From positions 69,286,501 through 69,350,500 of the forward strand of contig CM032233.1 in the NCBI GenBank assembly GCA_019009955.1: DNA of 64,000 bases, in the 5' to 3' direction. Each line of letters starts with the position of its first letter. The first letter of the stretch is position 1. Below the pieces are notes generated by a model that searched no databases, was not told the origin of the DNA, and worked only from the letters and a program-made list of their open reading frames with translations. The translations under genes were made by a program, and so were the position numbers. Shown piece by piece: positions 63,786 to 64,000 of this stretch. This DNA comes from Riptortus pedestris (taxonomy: Eukaryota; Arthropoda; Insecta; Hemiptera; Alydidae).

Positions 63786-64000
63786 TATATTTTAATAACC
63801 CAAATTTTAGTAGTACAAGAACTAAAGAAGGGGGGGGGGTGGATGAACAGAACGTATTTGCCTAAATCTCACAAAGTACAAGCTGAAACGACAAGAAAGG
63901 TTAGAAAAAGCTTCCACCAGAGTCAAACATTTACGAAAACGGCCGAACTAATCCGAAGAAACCCGATCACATGCACCTCACACTTAATAAAAATACAAAT

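Overview
The window is AT-rich animal nuclear DNA with split genes, canonical GT-AG introns, long (TA)n microsatellites, tRNA-derived SINEs and several DNA-transposon families. The three host genes recognised are conserved in animals. The proline dehydrogenase is very close to the insect sluggish-A form, so an arthropod is the most likely source. The species cannot be named from the sequence.

Layout: (1) ~0-25.5 kb, plus strand: nine 3' exons of a proline dehydrogenase gene (PRODH / slgA type). Its 5' exons lie outside the window or were not recognised. Its introns carry mariner-like, Helitron-like and SINE copies, a TIR-bearing repeat family with (TA)n inside, and a decayed but nearly full-length piggyBac element in antisense. 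Exon 2 has one extra A in an A-run that breaks the frame. (2) 25.5-36.3 kb: no gene recognised. It holds a compact non-autonomous piggyBac-like element with perfect 18-bp inverted repeats (30.96-31.90 kb) and a nest of the TIR repeat family (31.9-34.6 kb). (3) 36.4-44.2 kb, plus strand: seven exons of a TBC1D31 (WDR67)-like gene covering the TBC domain, with a short tail instead of the long coiled coil of vertebrate homologues. No WD40 exons were recognised upstream. (4) 44.3-50.4 kb: intergenic DNA and/or 3' UTR between two convergent genes, with a SINE. (5) 50.4-61.1 kb, minus strand: a complete six-exon gene of the ZNF608/ZNF609 / scribbler (brakeless) family. It reads in frame from ATG to stop and encodes about 1,035 residues once a small, easily missed terminal exon at 50.4 kb is included. 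(6) 61.2-64 kb: repeats, including a mariner deletion derivative with a recognisable helix-turn-helix relic. The last ~0.35 kb of repeat is an inverted copy of the repeat near the window start.

The host genes have unrelated jobs (mitochondrial proline oxidation, a centriolar-satellite/ciliary TBC protein, a nuclear transcriptional co-regulator); their order is simply local synteny. No new multigene system is visible. The points most worth a second look are the frame break in PRODH exon 2, the hidden last exon of the ZNF608/609 gene, the shortened TBC1D31 model, and the TTAA-flanked palindromic and piggyBac-like elements.
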